Of a DNA stretch of 64,000 nt, positions 27,793 to 40,104 are shown in pieces. The notes under the pieces were generated by a model. It did no database searches, was not told the origin of the DNA, and was given only the letters and a program-made list of their open reading frames with translations. Where the stretch lies: assembly GCA_002794785.1 (NCBI GenBank), contig NBBA01000003.1:930001-994000 (forward strand), in the 5' to 3' direction. The translations under genes were made by a program, and so were the position numbers. Each line of letters opens with the position of its first letter. Position 1 is the stretch's first letter. Source of the DNA: Coniferiporia sulphurascens (taxonomy: Eukaryota > Basidiomycota > Agaricomycetes > Hymenochaetales > Hymenochaetaceae).

Positions 27793-30218
27793 ATGCCTCC
27801 TACCCCCCACCTATGTCGTGCAAAGGCATCCTACAAAAAATCACCCGGAATCCTTGAGCTTACCCAGTCTCAACTTCGGTGGACGGCAGCTGGAAAGCAG
27901 GTCCCCGACCTCCGCATTCCAACCTCCAAGGCAGCTTGTAATTGCCACACGTCTACAACAGCAACGCGTCAAGCTGACCGCGTCTTTTTACAGCACTCTT
28001 CTGCAGCAAGGAAGGCTCACCACAGGTCAAGCTTAAGCTTGGACTCGTTGGAAACGATGCCGGACATACATTCATGTTCACTGCGCCACAGGCGAGCGCT
28101 GAACGCGAAATCTTCAAGACGGAGCTCACCAACATAATTGGCGCCAACCGCGCAGCCACCAACACGCCCACAGAGTCCACCCTGCCAACTCCAAGACAAT
28201 CTATATCTGCTCCTGCCCTGAAAGCCCTTACTCCCCATTCTACTCAGCCAGTATCCCGCGCAACATCAGTCTCTAGTAATGGTCGGGCGTCGTCTTCCAC
28301 TCCCGGAGGCCCCACGGATGATTTTCGTATTCGGAAGAAGGTTCTCGTCAAGAACCCAGAGCTCGCTTCGCTCCATCGTGAGCTAGTCATGTCTGGGCAG
28401 ATAACTGAGTCGGAGTTCTGGGAGGGCCGAGAGGTAACCGTTATTCGCCACGCCCATCTCGACCAAGCGCTCATGATAGTTGCATAATGTTTTTGCATTT
28501 CAAGCATCTCCTCCTTGCTGAAGCTGCTCAAGAAAGCCAAAGGCGCGGGAGGCCGGGTCAGCTCGTAGACCCTCGACCTGAAACAGTCGTGGGCGGTGAC
28601 ATCAAGATCGTCATAACCCCGCAACTCGTTCACGACATCTTCGAAGAATATCCCGTCGTGGCGAAGGCTTACAATGAAACTGTCCCAGATCAAGTGCGTG
28701 ATTTCGCTCATGTGCTCTCGCATCGCTTTAAAAGAGGGATTAGCTTTCAGAAGCAGAATTCTGGAAGCGTTACTTTCAATCAAAATTATTTAATAGTCAT
28801 CGGGCATCAATCCGTTCATCCGCTGCGCAACACGTTGTCAAAGACGACCCTATATTTGACAAATATGTCGAAAAAGAAGACAATGGTTTGTGGATGACCC
28901 ATTCCTTGTGGTTGTGATGTGCGATCCTTACATTCACAACGGGACAGATCTGGAACCGCGGCGACAGCGCGAGAACAATGTTGACCTGTTTGTCAATCTG
29001 CTTGCGACGCAGGAAGATCATATAGAAGTCAGCTTAGCTGGTGGTACTTGCCCATTACATGTGCTGAGTAAGCGTCACATAGACCGGAAACCAAAGGGAC
29101 ACGACGATGCAAGCCGGAAGGCAAAGGGGAGCCCTACCTCTCATTCGGAAGTTCAACGAGCATTCGGAAAGGCTTTTGAATGCAGCTGAGTAGGTACTTC
29201 CTGCTTCCACTTCTACATACTGCTCACAAACGGATCATAGGGGTAGTCCGAGCAAGAAACGACGACTTGACGATGGGGAGGTAACTATTCTTACCGTCTC
29301 TCGATGATAGGACTCGCTTCTACGTCATTTGCACAGTTACCCTACGGACAAATTGACCTGGATGATTTGCATGATGCTCGAACGTCTACAGGCATCGTTT
29401 TAGAGATGAGAGACCGCGATCGTTATTTTGACGGCCGAGCAGTCACAGGCCAATCAGATGCCATGAATGATATTGTATGTCTCCAATTCTAGGACTTTTC
29501 GTACTTTTCTCATAATGTTCCACAGAGACCGCCTGCTTTTAAGGTAATATTGTCGGAGGTGCGAGGGCAGACGAATGATTGGGCTACGAGCTTGAGTAAT
29601 GTGAGCTTTGGTACCGTATGCTCTGCGATGGACTTTCGCTAACTTGGATGAACACGACTGGTTCGACTGATTCGCAGCTAAAAATTGAAAAGAGGGCTGG
29701 TGATGCCTCATTGCAAGCGATGACACAGAATGTCCAGGCGCGGCTGGAGGTTAAAATGCGCAAAAGTACGACCGAAGGAACTGGTTATTTTGCGATCCAC
29801 TAACTTAACCCTTCGCCTTTTTTTCATCACCAGACGACATACCGGAGAGCCTTTTTGTACAAATGCGCACCTGTCAAACCGCTGCAAATGAATTCCTGCG
29901 TCAGTTCTGGTCATCTGTCTACCCTCCACCTGCCGAGGGGCATGTGCTCGCCACCGCAACGCCTGCTCAGAAGGCAGCCAAGATTGCGAAGATGGCAGGA
30001 TATCTTACGAAGACACCGGAGAAAGTAGCTGCGATAGTCCAAACCGCTCGTAACGAGGGGTTTGATCCGGTGAAGATAGAAGTGGTCAGCTCTCCTTTTC
30101 ATCTCATGTGCTTCTTTCAGTCCAACCGATATTCCTATTTGACTAGGCAATGAAGCCTATTCTTGCGGCAGTGGACAAGGCGTTACAATTTCACATGTCA
30201 CGCAAGTCGCCCCGATGA
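27793..30218 (+). CDS. TFB1: TFIIH core subunit Tfb1/p62 (GTF2H1), 588 aa
   Basis: Structural subunit of TFIIH, needed for RNA polymerase II initiation and nucleotide-excision repair in the nucleus. Twelve exons: 27793-27937, 27994-28433, 28505-28693, 28744-28885, 28948-29027, 29083-29189, 29241-29280, 29337-29474, 29526-29600, 29678-29765, 29834-30084, 30147-30218. The N-terminal PH domain reads ASYKKSPGILELT, LRWTAAGKQVPDLRIP and VKLKLGLVGNDAGHTFMF. Two BSD domains follow: NPELASLHRELVMSGQITE with SEFWEGRE, and ITPQLVHDIFEEYPVV with LSEAEFWKRYFQSKLF. The middle has DLFVNLLATQEDH and RKFNEHSERLL. The C-terminal helices (MRTCQTAANEFLRQFWSS, AAIVQTARNEGFDPV) match the family end. All phases agree and the length fits p62. 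The first ten or so residues are uncertain: the chosen ATG is the first in frame. Confidence 0.93.
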
Positions 30219-30946
30219 ACACTGAATACTTCCCCTTGACCTGTATTGCAATTCATAATGTACGCTAGCCTAATGCGAATGTTAAATTGACTTTTGATAA
30301 TTGTTTTATTAAACGGGCGTGGAGAGTACTGATTAAGCATGACTTTTATAAACAGGATTTAAATACATTGCTTTATACTACTTGTCTGCTAATGGTGAGA
30401 TTATCGCAACGCCAGATAGCATAAAGACCGAGGGCCATCAAAGAGGAGTCGGTCTACGTGGATTAGCTTATGGAAGCTCGATTAGGCGGTTTCGGCAGTC
30501 AAGCGCAATGAAAAAACTGGATTTAACCCGCTTGACGACCTTCCTCTCGTTGCCCTGGATACGAAAACCAGACGACGAAATAGTAAAGATGCCGGAGAAG
30601 CTTCTGCCAACTAATGAATGTCCGAGTTATCATGGACGACAACTACATTTGCTACTACGTATATCCGGTGAAGCACATACATAATAATGAATCAACATGA
30701 CACGCCTTTGGACTGGTGTGCTAGCGTGACCCAGATCCCGTGACTTGGCCAAAGATTGTAACACCGAGGCAAAATCGAGTCAAACGGCTACTGATCACTT
30801 TAGATTTCGTACTAGACTCAGAGCTGGGTGCTGGCAGCTCTCCCTCCTTCTCGTCTGACCCGAGAGTCAGCTAGCTTGAATACCTTGTCCTACATACAGA
30901 AATCACAAGAGAAAAGAGGACAGTTCAAAAGAATTAGATAGATCAT
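30219..30946. other. TFB1 3' UTR and ILS1 promoter, 728 bases
   Basis: Intergenic stretch between two same-strand genes. It contains a 100-codon open frame (30382-30684, +) with no recognisable motif, which I do not call. The last 100 bases before 30947 are A-rich, typical of a leader. Confidence 0.45.
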
Positions 30947-33900
30947 ATGGCTTTCCCTCTGCACGACAGTGAGTGCTCACTCTATGCGCTTTCGCTACCG
31001 AACAACTGGTGACCACTATGTCCTCAATCTTGCCTTGGCCGTGCACATAAAATTGTACCTATCTTCGCTCACTTCTTAATGAATAGTTTCTGCGCCTTTC
31101 AATTTCCCGAAGGAGGAAGAGAAGGTCCTCGCATTTTGGCGCGAGATCGATGCCTTCCGCACTCAGCTCAAGCTTAGTGAACAACGCCCCCCTTTCTCTT
31201 TCTATGACGGCCCGCCATTTGCAACCGGTCTTCCTCATTATGGACACTTGCTTGCGGGCACAATCAAGGTACGCATGTCGATTCAAACAACGGGCTATAC
31301 ATGTTCCCAGTGTTGACATACATGTGGACACTAATTATTGCATTTAATCAATAACCAGGATATAGTCACCCGACATGCCACAGCATCTGGCTTCTATGTC
31401 GAGCGGCGTTTTGGGTGGGATACCCACGGACTTCCCGTCGAGCACGAGATTGACAAAAAGCTTGGAATCACTGGGAAAGCGGACGTTCTTGCTATGGGTA
31501 TTCCGGCTTACAACGCTGAGTGCCGCGCCATTGTAATGCGCTATTCATCTGAGTGGCGAAAAACTGTCGAACGTATGGGTCGCTGGATCGATTTTGAAAA
31601 CGGCTACAAGACTCTTGACTCTTCATTCATGGAGAGTGTGTGGTGGGCCTTCGGGCAACTTTTCGAAAAGGGCCTGGTATACAGGGGTCTGAGGGTTATG
31701 CCCTATTCGACGGGATGCACCACTCCGTTGAGTAACTTCGAAGCAGGCTTGGATTATCGGGATGTGCAGGATCCTGCGGTGACCGTAGCATTCTCTCTTG
31801 TCAACGACCGAAAGACCAGCCTGCTAGCATGGACGACCACGCCATGGACACTCCCTTCAAACCTTGCGTTGTGCGTGCACCCTGCATTCAAGTATATCAA
31901 GATATTCGACGAGACGCGCCAGGAGAACTTTATCATTCACGAACCTTTGTTACATACATTATACAAAGATCCGAAAAAGGCAAAGTTTAAGAAGGTTGGG
32001 GAATTCATCGGGGCAGATATGAAGGGTTGGAGATATGTTCCCCTCTTTGAATATTTCACTGAACAGGTTTGTCCCTTATTCCCACATCAGATTTTTACGT
32101 GACTACCCATTATCCGCATCTAGTTTGAAGACAAGGCCTTCCGCGTCGTGGTAGACGAGTATGTCACTGCCTCGGATGGTACGGGCATTGTCCACCAGGC
32201 ACCTGCATTCGGTGACGATGATCATCGCATTGCTCTGGCACACGGTGTCATCGAGGCCGACGAATTGCCGCCTTGCCCAATTGATGATGCTGGGCGCTTT
32301 ACAAAGGATGTTCCTGACTTCCAGGGCATGTATGTCAAAGACGCGGACAAGGAGATCCAAAAGGTCCTCAAAGCGAAGGGCAAACTTATCGTACAAAGCA
32401 CGATTGTTCATCAGTACCCATACTGTTGGAGGTCAGCCTTTCAGTTGTTTCATTCTCAGAAATGGCACGACTGAACCGTATACTTGCATAGATCGCACAC
32501 ACCCCTTTTGTACCGCGCCATACCGGCATGGTTTGTGCGGGTACAACCCGTAGTGGACCAGCTCGTTGCAAACAACAAAGAGACGCGATGGTCAGTACAA
32601 ATATATCTTTCCTCCCTCTTGCTACTTTTGTTCCGAATATCTCGTGGAGGGAAGTATGTCCAGTCCTGAGAGTAATGCGCCCTTAAAATCAAACATCACT
32701 AAACCAGCCGCACAACTTCTAACACCCTGTTTACGACAGGGTACCACAGAGCGTCGGCGACAACCGCTTTGGTAACTGGCTCGCGAATGCACGCGATTGG
32801 AATGTATCTCGCAACAGATACTGGGGCACGCCTGTCCCTCTATGGGTTTCTGATGATCTGGAGGAGGTGAGAACTAGGTTAAATCCCGCTTCACTCCTTC
32901 CTGATGTATCCGTAGGTCGTTTGTATCGGCTCTATCGCGCAACTGGAGGAGCTCTCCGGTGTTAAGGGCATCACGGACTTGCATCGCGAGAGTGTGGACA
33001 ACATTACGATTCCATCAAAACAGGGTAAAGGCGTATTGCGGCGCGTAGAGGAGGTATTTGACTGCTGGTTTGAGTCCGGGAGGTTTGTTATTTCAAACTA
33101 CCTCTGATGTCGGGATGTACTAAAGTCCCCTTGTTTTGCTAAAGTATGCCCTATGCTCAGCAGCATTATCCCTTTGAGAACAAGGAGAAGTTCGAGAAAA
33201 CCTTCCCGGCAGATTTCGTTTCCGAGGGCATAGATCAAACACGTGGTTGGTTTTATACGCTTCTTGTGCTGTCGACACATCTATTCGGCAGGGCGCCTTG
33301 GAAAAACCTTATTACCACAGGACTGGTTCTGGCCGAGTACGCGTTTATCACACTACATATCGGAGGCCGTGGTTGACATTTGTGTGATAGGGATGGCAAG
33401 AAAATGAGCAAGAGTCTGAAGAACTACCCTGACCCTATCTTGGTGGTCGATACATACGGAGCAGACGCGACACGGTCTGCATCTCTTTTTTGATTTTTCC
33501 GGTCGTCACGATTTCCTCATCTATTTTCGGGTTATTCAGAATGTTCCTCGTCAATTCCCCCATCACACGTGCGGAGAATCTCAGGTTCCGAGAAGCGGGC
33601 GTGCGGGATGTCATATCGCGTGTACTCCTTCCGTGGTTAAACGCATTCCGGTTCTTCCTTGGGCAGGTTGCTTTGCACAAGAAGGAGAGTGCACTCGAGT
33701 TCAGATACGACCCTCACGCATCGCTTTCGGCCAATGTGATGGATCGCTGGATTCTCGCCCGTTGCCAATCTCTGATTAAGCTCGTGCGCGAGGAGATGTC
33801 TGCGTATCGCCTATACACAATTGTCCCGCGCCTACTCGATCTTGTTGATGAGCTTACAAATTGGTATATCCGATTCAACCGGAAGAGGTTAAAGGGGGAG

Positions 33901-34997
33901 GAGGGACAGGAGGACACGATAGCCGCCCTCAACACGCTCTTTGAAACCCTTTTCACGTTGTGCCGGACAATGGTAAGAAAGTTCCATTTGTTCATCATAT
34001 GATTACCCACCTACAAATATTTTTAGTCGTCCTACACTCCTTTCCTTACGGAGAATATCTACCAATCGCTCCGTCCGTTTATCCCCTCTAACCCAAACGA
34101 GGATACCCGATCTATCCACTTTTTATCTTTCCCGGAGGTCAAGGAGGAGTATTTCGACGAAAACATCGAGCGCCAAGTCAAACGAATGCAAGTTGTCATT
34201 GAACTGACGAGAAACGTCCGCGATAGATTTACTCTCTCGCTTAAGGTTTGCCTTCCTTATTTTTATTCGTGTTCTCCCTGGAACACTGACGGATTCGTGC
34301 CTCACAGACACCTCTCCGGGAGCTTATCATATACCATCCGGACGAGCAGTACCTAGCTGACGTGAAACCATTGCAACGTTACGTTGAATCCGAGTTGAAC
34401 GTGAGAGACGTTAAGTTCACTTCCGATGAGACAAAAGCGGGTGTGCGATACCGTGCCGTCGCCGACTGGGCAGTGCTAGGGCGCAAGCTCCGGAAGGACC
34501 TCGCTCGCGTAAAAAAGGGTCTCCCGTCCGTTACGAGTGACGCCGTTAAGGTGTACATGGAGACAGGCAAACTGACCGTGGACGGCATCGACTTAGTGGC
34601 AGGTGACCTTACAGTGCAGCGGTACGTCGAGCTTGACGAGAGCCTAGGCTCATACGGCTCGCACACGGACAACGATGTGGTAGTGCTGCTCGACATAAAG
34701 GTCCATCCTGACCTCCAGAGCGAGTGGCTAGCGCGTGAACTGATCAATCGCGTGCAAAAATTGCGCAAGAGCGCAGGGCTGCAGGCGACGGACGACATTG
34801 ACGTGTTCTACAGCTTCCAGGAGGGAAGTGGTGCAGACATACTGGATGCGCTGCGCACGCAATCCGATGTAATCCAGAAAACGATCCACAGTGTGCCGAA
34901 GGACGTGAAGGAAAAGCAAGAAAGCAAAGTGGTGCTAAAGGAGGAGGAGCAGGAGATTGCAGATACGAAGTTCATATTATCGTTAGCATGGCCATGA
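30947..34997 (+). CDS. ILS1: Cytosolic isoleucyl-tRNA synthetase, 1076 aa
   Basis: Class Ia synthetase that charges tRNA-Ile in the cytosol. Twelve exons: 30947-30968, 31087-31268, 31359-32066, 32124-32431, 32492-32590, 32740-32866, 32916-33082, 33145-33336, 33391-33474, 33540-33972, 34027-34245, 34308-34997. The HIGH-type motif is PHYGH (about 57-61) inside [18 protein letters not shown]. The CP1 editing domain carries [13 protein letters not shown] and [22 protein letters not shown] and [16 protein letters not shown] precede the KMSKS loop (606-610). The anticodon-binding domain contains [25 protein letters not shown] and [15 protein letters not shown]. The C-terminal extension ([23 protein letters not shown]) is typical of eukaryotic IleRS. 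No mitochondrial targeting sequence: the first exon encodes only MAFPLHD. Length matches fungal Ils1. Confidence 0.97.
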
Positions 34998-35129
34998 CGT
35001 GTACAAGAAAAAAAGTGGCAAGGAGGTAGTAGTACAGCTGTACGCGTAATCGTAAATGTTGTTTGAATAAATTAGCGTGATATGCATGCGAAACAAAACC
35101 GGTGTGCACAAGGAACGTCTGCGAGACAA

Positions 35130-35919
35130 TTATTTTTTAGTAGAACCAAACCCACCAAAGCCCATCATCTGCGACATCTCATCATCCATTGCGACATCCT
35201 TTACAAGTTCCATTCGAGCCTTCTCCTTCTCCGCCCTTTTCTGTGCCTTCTTTTGCTCCCTCTCAGCGTCTGCTTTTGCCTTCACCTCAGCAAGCCGCTT
35301 GTTAAAGTCAAACGTCTTCGCACTAGATGCTTCTTTCTTTTGTTCGCGCAAAAATGCTATCCGCGCCCGTACTTGTTCAACCGTAGACCGCGCGATCCGC
35401 GTAGTCTGGCCAAGCCTGCGTAAGTCTACATGGCGGATGGACAAGGTTAAGAACGGTCTCCTGTCAGAAACAAAGCGCCTGCTTACGCTGTCGGCCATTG
35501 ATATGGTCGAGATAGGCTGTCGTATCTTTATACGTCCGATTGCATGTCTCACAATGGAACCCGGGCTGACCAGGCCCCCGCCCTGTCGGATTTTGCACGA
35601 CGACAGTCTTGTTTAGGTTCTTGTCGAGCTCGAGGTCATAATCACGCTGCTTCATCATCTCCGTGGGTTTTGGAATGTCTTCCATTTGCCCCTTTCGCGG
35701 TCTCTTTCCTATCGGTGCGTGTTGAAATGTCCATTAACCTCAGAAGTATCGAAACTGAGCGCGCGTACCCTGCTTCGCTCTCTCCTCATTTTCCTGCATG
35801 CGCTCTTTCTCCTCTGCATCCTTCTGACGTGCCTTCTCGGCATACTCCTCTTTGTCCCACTTTCGCCTGAAATTTGTATCCGATGCGGTGGATGTGTAGG
35901 CGCCCTTTCTTTCCGACAT
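35130..35919 (-). CDS. SNU23: U4/U6.U5 tri-snRNP protein Snu23 (ZMAT2-like), 222 aa
   Basis: Component of the spliceosomal B complex that acts near the 5' splice site/U6 region; nuclear. Exons: 35919-35769, 35708-35487, 35425-35130. N-terminus MSERKGAYTSTASDTNFRRK followed by KWDKEEYAEKARQKDAEE is the family start. A U1-type C2H2 zinc finger spans residues about 101-125 (FHCETCNRTYKDTTAYLDH; Cys103, Cys106, His119, His125). The second His codon is split by an intron (C|AC), which confirms that splice. A basic/acidic helix (RTVEQVRARI-like, FNKRLAEVKAKADAEREQ) and the end MMGFGGFGSTKK are also typical of ZMAT2/Snu23. Convergent with ILS1, with only 132 bases between stop codons. Confidence 0.94.
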
Positions 35920-36952
35920 GATTTTTGTTCTATTAAAATGTGGGGAAATACGAGTAACGGAGGGTGTGGAGGAGCGACAAGTTCGAACTGAAGTTAGTGG
36001 GAGACGATCATTGCGTTGAGCCCGATCCATTGCCTGATTGGGGCGAGCCAGTCGCCGTTGGTCCCGGGCCGAGTGCCGATTCGCTTATTCCCGAGTTCAG
36101 TCGCATCTACGTCCTTTTGCTCAAACTTCAGTGCCTCTGATTGTTATTGAGCGCCATTCTTCGACCCTGCATCAAAAACTCGCAAGACTTAATTCCTGCT
36201 TCAACTCAATTAGCCTCTGCTACGCTGAGAATTTCCCTCTTGGGGCTGTAAGTAGGGGGATCACATTCACGGAGTAGCACCTGACGCTGTTGCGCTGAAG
36301 CCTCAATTTGAAGCACCCTTGAACGCTTCAAGTCCGAGGACAAAACTTCTCCAACACAAATTACTTTTTGGTCATGAGAATATCATCACAACTTAGCTGA
36401 CCACGACGCCGGAGTCAGGCTGCCGACCTTAGCGACGAACATTTTCACGCTCTGTTTTGAAGAGAGAAAGAGAAAAAGCTTAATTAATCATTTGGCGGTG
36501 CCATATCAAATCGTGGCGGAAGTGCCTGCTGTGGTTTCTATTGGTATCTTTCATAGTCGCCGTAATGATGTCAAGTCCAATCCTCTAAAAGCCGAGTCTG
36601 GAAAAAGACTTGTAGCGAGAGGCGGTTTCATGTCTTGGTCGCACGAGTTCCATTTCGTAGCCGCAACGCCCGTACTGTGTGCGGAACACGAGACAAAATT
36701 CCTTTCGGAGCATCCTTAACTGTGGGCTCAGCATCAAGGGGATTCACCATGTCCGCTAAGTCAATAGATGCTCGTATTCTCCTTTCTTGGTACTTGTTCT
36801 ATTGTGGTCTCTGACGAACCGGTGTTTAACCTTCTATAATTTACATTCTTATGATCTAAGGCGGCCCCCCTCCTTTCCCCGGTCATTTATAAGAAGGTCC
36901 CAAGGTATACTAGAAGGAACAGGAGAACCTTGAGCTTTACCCCTTCTCCGCC
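35920..36952. promoter_or_regulatory. 1 kb divergent intergenic region, SNU23 / UGT
   Basis: Promoters of SNU23 (left) and the glycosyltransferase (right). A TATA-like element lies near the right end. Short open frames at 36038-36277 and 36492-36719 show nothing recognisable. Confidence 0.5.
36886..36893 (+). promoter_or_regulatory. TATA-like element before the glycosyltransferase gene
   Basis: TTTATAAG about 60 bases upstream of the ATG at 36953 and preceded by a C-rich tract. Most other genes in the window lack such an element, so this gene may be inducible rather than housekeeping. Confidence 0.4.
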
Positions 36953-39109
36953 ATGACACGCACAGGAACTATCGAGGATGACCATATTTTAATGTTTGCA
37001 TATTCGTTTTTTGGTTGGTCGCTTCAACCCGCGTTCTCGCATTGCCTAGATTTACTCCTTTTAATACAGGACATCAAAAACCCATGTGGGATCTCGCCGT
37101 AAGGATCCTGCGCTCGCGCCCTGTTTATGTCACGTTGTTGGTTGGAGAAAAACTGTCCGATACAGTTCAAAAGCAAATCTCGGGTCAAATCGATTCAAAG
37201 AAAGAAGGGCATCTTCTCTCCCTTATCCAGTGAGCACATACAAGTCTATGGGGGCACATACTTACAATAGAGATTTTCCGTCAGCGTGGTGGGTATCGAC
37301 TGCGGGGCATCGGGCTTTGATTCAATAGCGACAAATAAGGCATTCGCTACGGCGTTCAGAACGCTGACGGCCCGGAAGCCACTGAACAAAATGCCGAATT
37401 GCTGCGACTCTTTCGACGCCTTGCCACCGCCACGTGTGGTTATCCTGGATGTGGGTCAAAGAATATAGGAGGACTCGATAAAAGTGACCGCTGACAAATG
37501 CCATTGAAGCTGTTGGGTTACGAAGCTCTTCAAAATATCCGTTCAATCAGTGTATCGCGTCCTCTGGTTCTTGTGCTACAGCCTTCGATGGCCGCTCAGG
37601 TTTTTCTAATGTCTGCACCAAAAGAACTAGGTGGACGGGGAGATTTTGCTGTCGAACTTGAGAGGAAAACGCAGGGTGTTGACCGCGGTCGCGAGGGAAT
37701 CTATAAATTTGCACAGCAGGTAAGCAGCGTAACTCCGTTTAATCAAATACCCACTGAGGACACCACTATCGTAGCTCTGGGAGAGTACAGACGGTAAGCT
37801 CATCGGAGGTGCGGGCTTACCGCCGATGCATGATTACGAAGTGTATCCACAACTGGTCAGCTACCCCTTTTTGTCCCCTTTTCTCCGGTGAATTTCAATC
37901 GGTCACAAGAACAGTCGGTTTTCGGTGACAACGTATCGATCGCTTATATGGCTCGATATATGCATAGGTACGAGCGCGCGCCGTGTATTTCGTCCGTAGC
38001 CTGGTCCTTAACAACCTGCATAAGACTATTCAGTGAGAGCGATGGTGTGATACTGAATACCTCGTTTTCCGTCGAGCCCCAAGCAATCTCGGCTTGGAAA
38101 AAATGGCTTGGTGATCACCCTGTATTTGTTGTTGGACCGCTCACTCCCGCGATTAGGCCTAGTACGCAGGCTACCAACGGAAACGAGTTGATGCCTCACG
38201 ATGTAAAGGGGTTCCTTGATGAAGCGCTGGAAAGATTTGGCGAGAACAGCGTCATATATGTAGGACTTCTTTTTTTCCCCATTTATTTTTAGTGCAACAG
38301 GAGTTTTAATCGAAAATGCTTGCTAGATCTCATTTGGAACGGTGTTTTGGACGACGGAGCCCGAGAAAGTGTGGGCAGTCTTTGACGTCCTGATGACCCT
38401 CCGCGTTCCGTTCGTGAGCAAAACCTCCATCTTTTTTTATGCGAGTCTCTTAGCCACCGGTGTTAGGTTTTCGCGCATGCATCGCCTGTCGCAGAAGTCC
38501 CGGATAGCATTGTTAAAAAAGTAACTGAGTCCGGTCTGGGCTACATCTCAAAATGGGTGCCGCAGCATCGCGTTCTTCATCATAAGGTGAGTGTTGCGCA
38601 ATTTCGGGTGAGTTCGACTTTGACAAGTGCGACTTGAGGCTACTGGTTGGTTCCTATCACACTGCGGTCAGAACTCTATCCTTGAATCCCTAATGGAAGG
38701 TGTTCCTATGTGCGTCAAATAAATCCATTATGATTCCAGATTCCGCTTACAAAAAAAATTGTTAAGGATATGCTGGCCGTTCCGAGGAGACCAACCATGC
38801 AACGCCATAAATCTCACAGTGAATCTCAACGTCGCATACGAGCTATTTGAAGTACGAAATGGTGTGCATGGTCTGGCACCTATCCTCAGACTCGGAGAGA
38901 AATCGCCGTCAGGTGATGTAGACGCCGTATATCGAGAGGTTCTTGAAGTTTTGAAATTGGCAAGAGGAGAAGATGGCGCGACGAAACGACGAAACGCGCT
39001 CAGAATTCAGGCTGAGATTATCAAAGCTTGGGAATTGAACGGAGCCTGCAATGCTGAGCTGTTGAAAATGTTAGATTTCGCGGGTCTTGGTCAAAAACGC
39101 GAATGTTAG
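36953..39109 (+). CDS. UDP-glycosyltransferase (GT1 family), 547 aa
   Basis: Transfers a sugar from a UDP-sugar to a small lipophilic acceptor; acceptor unknown. Ten exons: 36953-37013, 37070-37229, 37285-37450, 37510-37719, 37775-37855, 37915-38259, 38327-38413, 38467-38586, 38639-38709, 38767-39109 (547 codons plus stop). The N-terminal Rossmann half starts HILMFAYSFFGHQKP after the first splice and contains RPVYVTLLVGEKL. The middle has PPPRVVILD and the basidiomycete-typical LPPMHDYEVYPQ. The C-terminal half has SVIYISFGTVFWTTEPEK and the nucleotide-sugar site, residues about 400-448: WVPQHRVLHHK, GWFLSHCGQNSILESLMEG, ICWPFRGDQPCNA. The catalytic-type His after the first strand (GHQKP) is present. 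Such genes are expanded in agaricomycetes. The join around 37855/37915 is the least certain; the other phases agree. Confidence 0.88.
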
Positions 39110-40104
39110 CTTTAATAAATAGTTGATTTGACATAGAAGAAAATGTGCACATTTAATCGACACGAGCCAATCCCCTTCGTAAGCAATACTTTCGTCCGAA
39201 GGACACATCCAATTTTTGCACAGCAGTCCTCCAAAACCGTCTTCGTTGTATCGCAATTAATCAGTGACGCCTTTCCGAATAGAGTCAGTCAGAAGCAAGA
39301 AAGTTAGGCCGCACGACGGAAATACTGTATGGACACAACGTCCGCCCCGGCTAAGGCCGGATCACAAATTCGATTAAAATACACAATGGAAAGGGCTTCC
39401 CCTCTCAATTGCCCCGTGTAGGCGCTGTGGCGCACAAGGACGAACCCTTTCCTGCATCAAACGGACAAACTTTCATTGTGTGTTCCGTGCCTGTAATAAA
39501 CTTTCCAGGCAGCCTAGAAGTACTCGCTGGTTGTCTGAGGTTGCTGCTAGTTGGCCTCAACGGCCCGTGACAAACACAAATGTACTTCGGCAGCTAGACG
39601 CAGGTAAACGGGAAGATTGGCTGTTTTCCCGGGGTTTTAGAGGTTACATCTTGGAAATTGTGCGGAACATTCCGTACCACGACCTACGATATAACTCCTT
39701 GTATTCTTCGTGGTAAAATCAGAGAGTCAGCGGGAAAACGGCTAAGATTTTCCCTGCGGACGATAGAGTACGCAGTAGTCGGGCGCTATGGTAAGCTTGA
39801 AACAGCGTCGTTTATTCGCAGGGGAGTCTCCTGGTCCCCTTTTTTTCCGCAGTAGTTCTCAATGCCTTTTCTGAGAGCTTTTCTTTGAATCTGCGTCTTG
39901 TGTAATGAGTAGGTGTAACTGGTCTGGGGATAAAAGACGACTGGCGACTGGCGGTCGTAGTCATGGTCGATCATTATTACGTAATTGTCGCACCCGCTTT
40001 CCCGCTTCCGTCCTCAACGACGCAACTCCGAGGGCCGCCCCAAATACAGCCCGTCCATATCTCCTTCACTCTCCCTTCCCCTTCCCACACCGACGACACC
40101 AATT
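39110..40104. other. 1 kb between UGT and RING-finger gene
   Basis: UGT 3' UTR at the left and, from about 40010, a C/T-rich leader before the RING gene ATG. A 78-codon open frame at 39480-39716 has no recognisable motif. Confidence 0.45.

Noticed and set aside
30382..30684. 100-codon plus-strand open frame between TFB1 and ILS1
   Set aside because: No family resemblance, and it lies where the TFB1 3' UTR and ILS1 promoter are expected.
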